A stretch of DNA of 64,000 nt from the NCBI RefSeq assembly GCF_000389965.1, contig NC_021191.1:5333501-5397500 (forward strand), given 5' to 3'. The notes under the pieces were generated by a model. The model did not search any database. It worked only from the letters and a program-made list of their open reading frames with translations, and was not told the DNA's origin. Shown in pieces: positions 61,897 to 64,000 of this stretch (positions within the stretch are counted from its first letter, which is position 1; each line of letters begins with the position of its first letter). The position numbers and the translations under genes were made by a program. The stretch is from Actinoplanes sp. N902-109 (lineage in GTDB: Bacteria > Actinomycetota > Actinomycetes > Mycobacteriales > Micromonosporaceae).

Positions 61897-63288
61897 TCAG
61901 TAGGCGAAGGCGAGGGGGCGGTCGGCAGCATCGGGGTCCGGCGCCGTCACGGGCGGGGCACCGGCGCGGGCGTACTTGAGGAACAGCCCCACCTCGATGA
62001 CCGCCAGCACGCCGTAGAGCAGCGTCAGCACGATGACCGAGGTGGCTGCCTCGGCGGTGCTGACCGAGGGCGAGACGCTGTCGGCCGTGCGGAACAGGCC
62101 GAACACCGTCCAGGGCTGGCGGCCCATCTCGGTGAAGATCCAGCCGAAACTGTTGGCCAGCAACGGCATCCCGACAGCGGCGATGGCGGCGAGCCAGAGC
62201 AGGCGGCTGCGCGGGGTACGCCCGCCGCGGGTGTACCAGAGGGTGGCCAGAGCCACCAGCATCGCCAGGCCGCCGAACCCGATCATCAAGCGGAACGACC
62301 AGTACGTCACCGGCACGTACGGTGTGTAGTCGCCGGCGCCGTACTTGGTCTCGTACTGCTGCTCGATGTTGTTGATGCCCTCGACCTCGCCGGAGGGGCT
62401 GCCGGTGGCCATGAACGACAGCAGCGACGGGATGCGCACGCTGGCGACCTCCTCCCGCCCGTCCAGCGACCCGATGGTGAACAGCGAGAAGCTGGCGGGC
62501 TCGGCGGTGGTGTAGAGCGCCTCGGCCGCGGCCATCTTCATCGGCTGCTGCTCGGTCATCACCCGGGCCTGCAGGTCACCGGTGATCAGCACGCCCACCC
62601 CGGCGATCAGCACCACCCAGGCACCGAGCTTGAGGCTGGGCCGGAAGATGTGCTCCTGGTTGCCCTTGCGCAGGTGCCACGCGCTGACGGCCAGGAGCAC
62701 GGCCCCGGCGGTCAGGAAGCACGCGGTGATGGTGTGCGGGAACGTGACCAGGGTCGTCGAGTTGGTCAGCAGCGCGCCGATGCTGTGCAGTTCGGCCCGG
62801 CCGGTCTCCGGGTTATACGCATAGCCGACCGGGTGCTGCATCCACGAGTTGGCGGCCAGGATGAAGTACGCCGACAGGATCGTGCCGAACGAGGCGAGCC
62901 AGATGGTGGCGAGGTGCAGCCGGCGCGGCAGCCGGTCCCAGCCGAAGATCCACAGGCCGAGGAACGTGGACTCGAGGAAGAAGGCGAGCAGCCCCTCGAT
63001 GGCCAGCGGGGCACCGAACACGTCGCCGACGAAGCGCGAGTAGGCGCTCCAGTTCATGCCGAACTGGAATTCCTGCACGATCCCGGTCACCACGCCGATC
63101 GCGAAGTTGATCAGGAACAGCTTGCCCCAGAACTTGGTGGCCCGCAGGTAGTGCTCCTTGCCGGTGCGCACCCACGCGGTCTGCAACCCGGCGACCAGGG
63201 CCGACATGCCGATGGTGATCGGGACGAAGACGAAGTGGTACACGGTGGTGATGCCGAACTGCCATCGAGCCAGATCGAGCGCGTCCAC
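61897..63288 (-). CDS. cydA: Cytochrome bd quinol oxidase subunit I
   Basis: A 463-aa heme-bearing subunit. It starts with RWQFGITTVYHFVFVPITIG, whose histidine is the first heme ligand. GRAELHSIGALLTNSTTLVTFPHT carries the second, and a methionine ligand is expected later (TYWSFRLMIGFGGLAML). The quinol-binding Q-loop is short, as in actinobacteria. Start GTG 63288 follows AAAGGAA. It is the first gene of cydABDC. Confidence 0.95.
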   Translation of the reverse strand: MDALDLARWQFGITTVYHFVFVPITIGMSALVAGLQTAWVRTGKEHYLRATKFWGKLFLINFAIGVVTGIVQEFQFGMNWSAYSRFVGDVFGAPLAIEGLLAFFLESTFLGLWIFGWDRLPRRLHLATIWLASFGTILSAYFILAANSWMQHPVGYAYNPETGRAELHSIGALLTNSTTLVTFPHTITACFLTAGAVLLAVSAWHLRKGNQEHIFRPSLKLGAWVVLIAGVGVLITGDLQARVMTEQQPMKMAAAEALYTTAEPASFSLFTIGSLDGREEVASVRIPSLLSFMATGSPSGEVEGINNIEQQYETKYGAGDYTPYVPVTYWSFRLMIGFGGLAMLVALATLWYTRGGRTPRSRLLWLAAIAAVGMPLLANSFGWIFTEMGRQPWTVFGLFRTADSVSPSVSTAEAATSVIVLTLLYGVLAVIEVGLFLKYARAGAPPVTAPDPDAADRPLAFAY

Positions 63289-63347
63289 GAGGGGTTCCTT
63301 TCCACGGTTACCCTGCGAGTCTCACGATCTTCCGGGGGTGGGTTCAG

Positions 63348-63381
63348 GGCCGAAGGTCCCGAGCCGGACAGGACCTTGGCC
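63348..63381. promoter_or_regulatory. Dyad symmetry in the cydA/response-regulator divergent region
   Basis: GGCCGAAGGTCC (63348-63359) and GGACCTTGGCC (63371-63381) match as an 11-bp inverted repeat with one bulged base, 60-93 bp upstream of cydA. It does not fit a Rex site; it could be an operator or an RNA hairpin. Confidence 0.45.
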
Positions 63382-63428
63382 GCGACTCTCATCGACTTCT
63401 CATCCGGGCGTGGTGTCATGGCCGGACC

Positions 63429-64000
63429 ATGGACAACGCGCGCATCCTCGTCGTCGACGACCAGCCGAACATCGTCGACCTGCTGGCCACGGTCCTGCGG
63501 TTCCACGGCTTCACGGTGGACACCGCCGGCACCGCCGCGCAGGCCGTCAGCAAGGTTGCCGAGCAGCGGCCCGACCTGGTGCTGCTCGACGTGATGCTGC
63601 CCGACGGCGACGGTGTCGAGGTGTGCCGGCGGCTGCGGGCCGGTGGCTCGCCGGCCGGGGTCGTGTTCCTGACCGCCCGCGGCGCCCGCGAGGACCTGGT
63701 CACCGGGCTGGCCCACGGCGGCGACGACTGGATCACCAAGCCGTTCGACGTGGCGGTGCTGCTGGCCCGGGTACGGGCGGTGCTGCGCCGCACTGCCACG
63801 GCGGCCCCGGTCGTGAGCAGCGTGCTGCGCTACGCCGACGTCGAGCTGGACCAGGAGTCGCTCGCGGTGCACCGGGCCGGCGCGCCGGTCCAGCTGTCAC
63901 CCACCGAGTTCAAGCTGCTGCGCTACTTCCTGCACAACCCCGGCCGGGTGTTGTCCCGCGGGCAGATCCTGACCGCGGTCTGGGAGTACGACACCGGCGC
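63429..64000 (+). CDS. OmpR-type response regulator (runs off the right edge)
   Basis: The visible 190 residues hold a full receiver domain (D10, D11, phospho-acceptor D54 in LVLLDVMLPDGDG, and the KPF lysine) and most of a winged helix (LSPTEFKLLRYFLHN, GRVLSRGQILTAVW). A cognate kinase probably follows beyond the window. It is divergent from cydA across a dyad. Confidence 0.92.
   Translation, partial: MDNARILVVDDQPNIVDLLATVLRFHGFTVDTAGTAAQAVSKVAEQRPDLVLLDVMLPDGDGVEVCRRLRAGGSPAGVVFLTARGAREDLVTGLAHGGDDWITKPFDVAVLLARVRAVLRRTATAAPVVSSVLRYADVELDQESLAVHRAGAPVQLSPTEFKLLRYFLHNPGRVLSRGQILTAVWEYDTG

Noticed and set aside
61234..63594. A 786-aa plus-strand open frame
   Set aside because: It is rich in Gly, Gln, His and Arg, typical of antisense reading, and lies opposite the clear cydA and cydB genes.

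Overview
The window is a high-GC actinobacterial chromosome segment. Many genes start with GTG, genes often overlap by 4 nt (ATGA/GTGA), and the families present (FolP2-like DHPS, DUF574-type methyltransferase, DUF6082 and DUF664 remnants, BxlA-type GH3, actinobacterial cydABDC) are typical of Streptomyces/Micromonosporaceae. An Actinoplanes- or Micromonospora-like host is my inference; there is no rRNA or tRNA to confirm it.

Layout. 1-7.7 kb: the end of a TetR gene, a FolP2-like protein, a two-gene heterodimeric ABC exporter with complementary degenerate ATPase motifs, an AraC/GyrI regulator, a PhyH-type dioxygenase and a HEAT-repeat protein. 7.7-11.7 kb: a LacI regulator, a secreted neutral ceramidase and an ATP-grasp protein. 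11.9-20 kb: a LysR gene faces a tight six-gene minus-strand operon. Its genes are a fused B12 glutamate mutase, a cytosolic amino-acid-binding protein, an EamA exporter, aspartate-semialdehyde dehydrogenase, aspartokinase and a 2-oxoglutarate oxygenase. This looks like a compact pathway for an unusual aspartate-family amino acid and is the best candidate here for an undescribed system. 20-24.6 kb: a two-component system converges on an MMPL exporter.

24.6-27.9 kb is a decayed patch: an IS5-type element with visible terminal inverted repeats, 1.35 kb with no convincing gene, and a frameshifted HEAT-like gene. 27.9-33.6 kb holds a secreted protein, a second LacI regulator and a three-gene sugar ABC importer. 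Copies of a CCGAAACTTCCGG-like operator lie before these genes and again before a GH3 beta-xylosidase/beta-glucosidase at 47.8-50.1 kb, so they probably form one split xylo-oligosaccharide regulon. 33.6-34.5 kb has two more gene remnants.

34.5-47.5 kb: a split-barrel/ferredoxin-reductase/ferredoxin fusion divergent from a TetR gene across a perfect palindrome, a neprosin-like secreted protein, a membrane protein with three Ltp repeats, an unknown 473-aa protein, a hydrolase, a PNPOx-like protein, a methyltransferase, a DinB pseudogene, and a dicarboxylate transporter divergent from its CitA/CitB-type two-component system. 50.3-57.7 kb: a bifunctional penicillin-binding protein, a lipoprotein hydrolase, a gluconate permease, an SDR/TetR pair with a palindromic operator, a tiny membrane protein and a PfkB kinase. 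57.7-63.3 kb: the cytochrome bd operon cydA-cydB-cydD-cydC. The window ends inside an OmpR-type response regulator.
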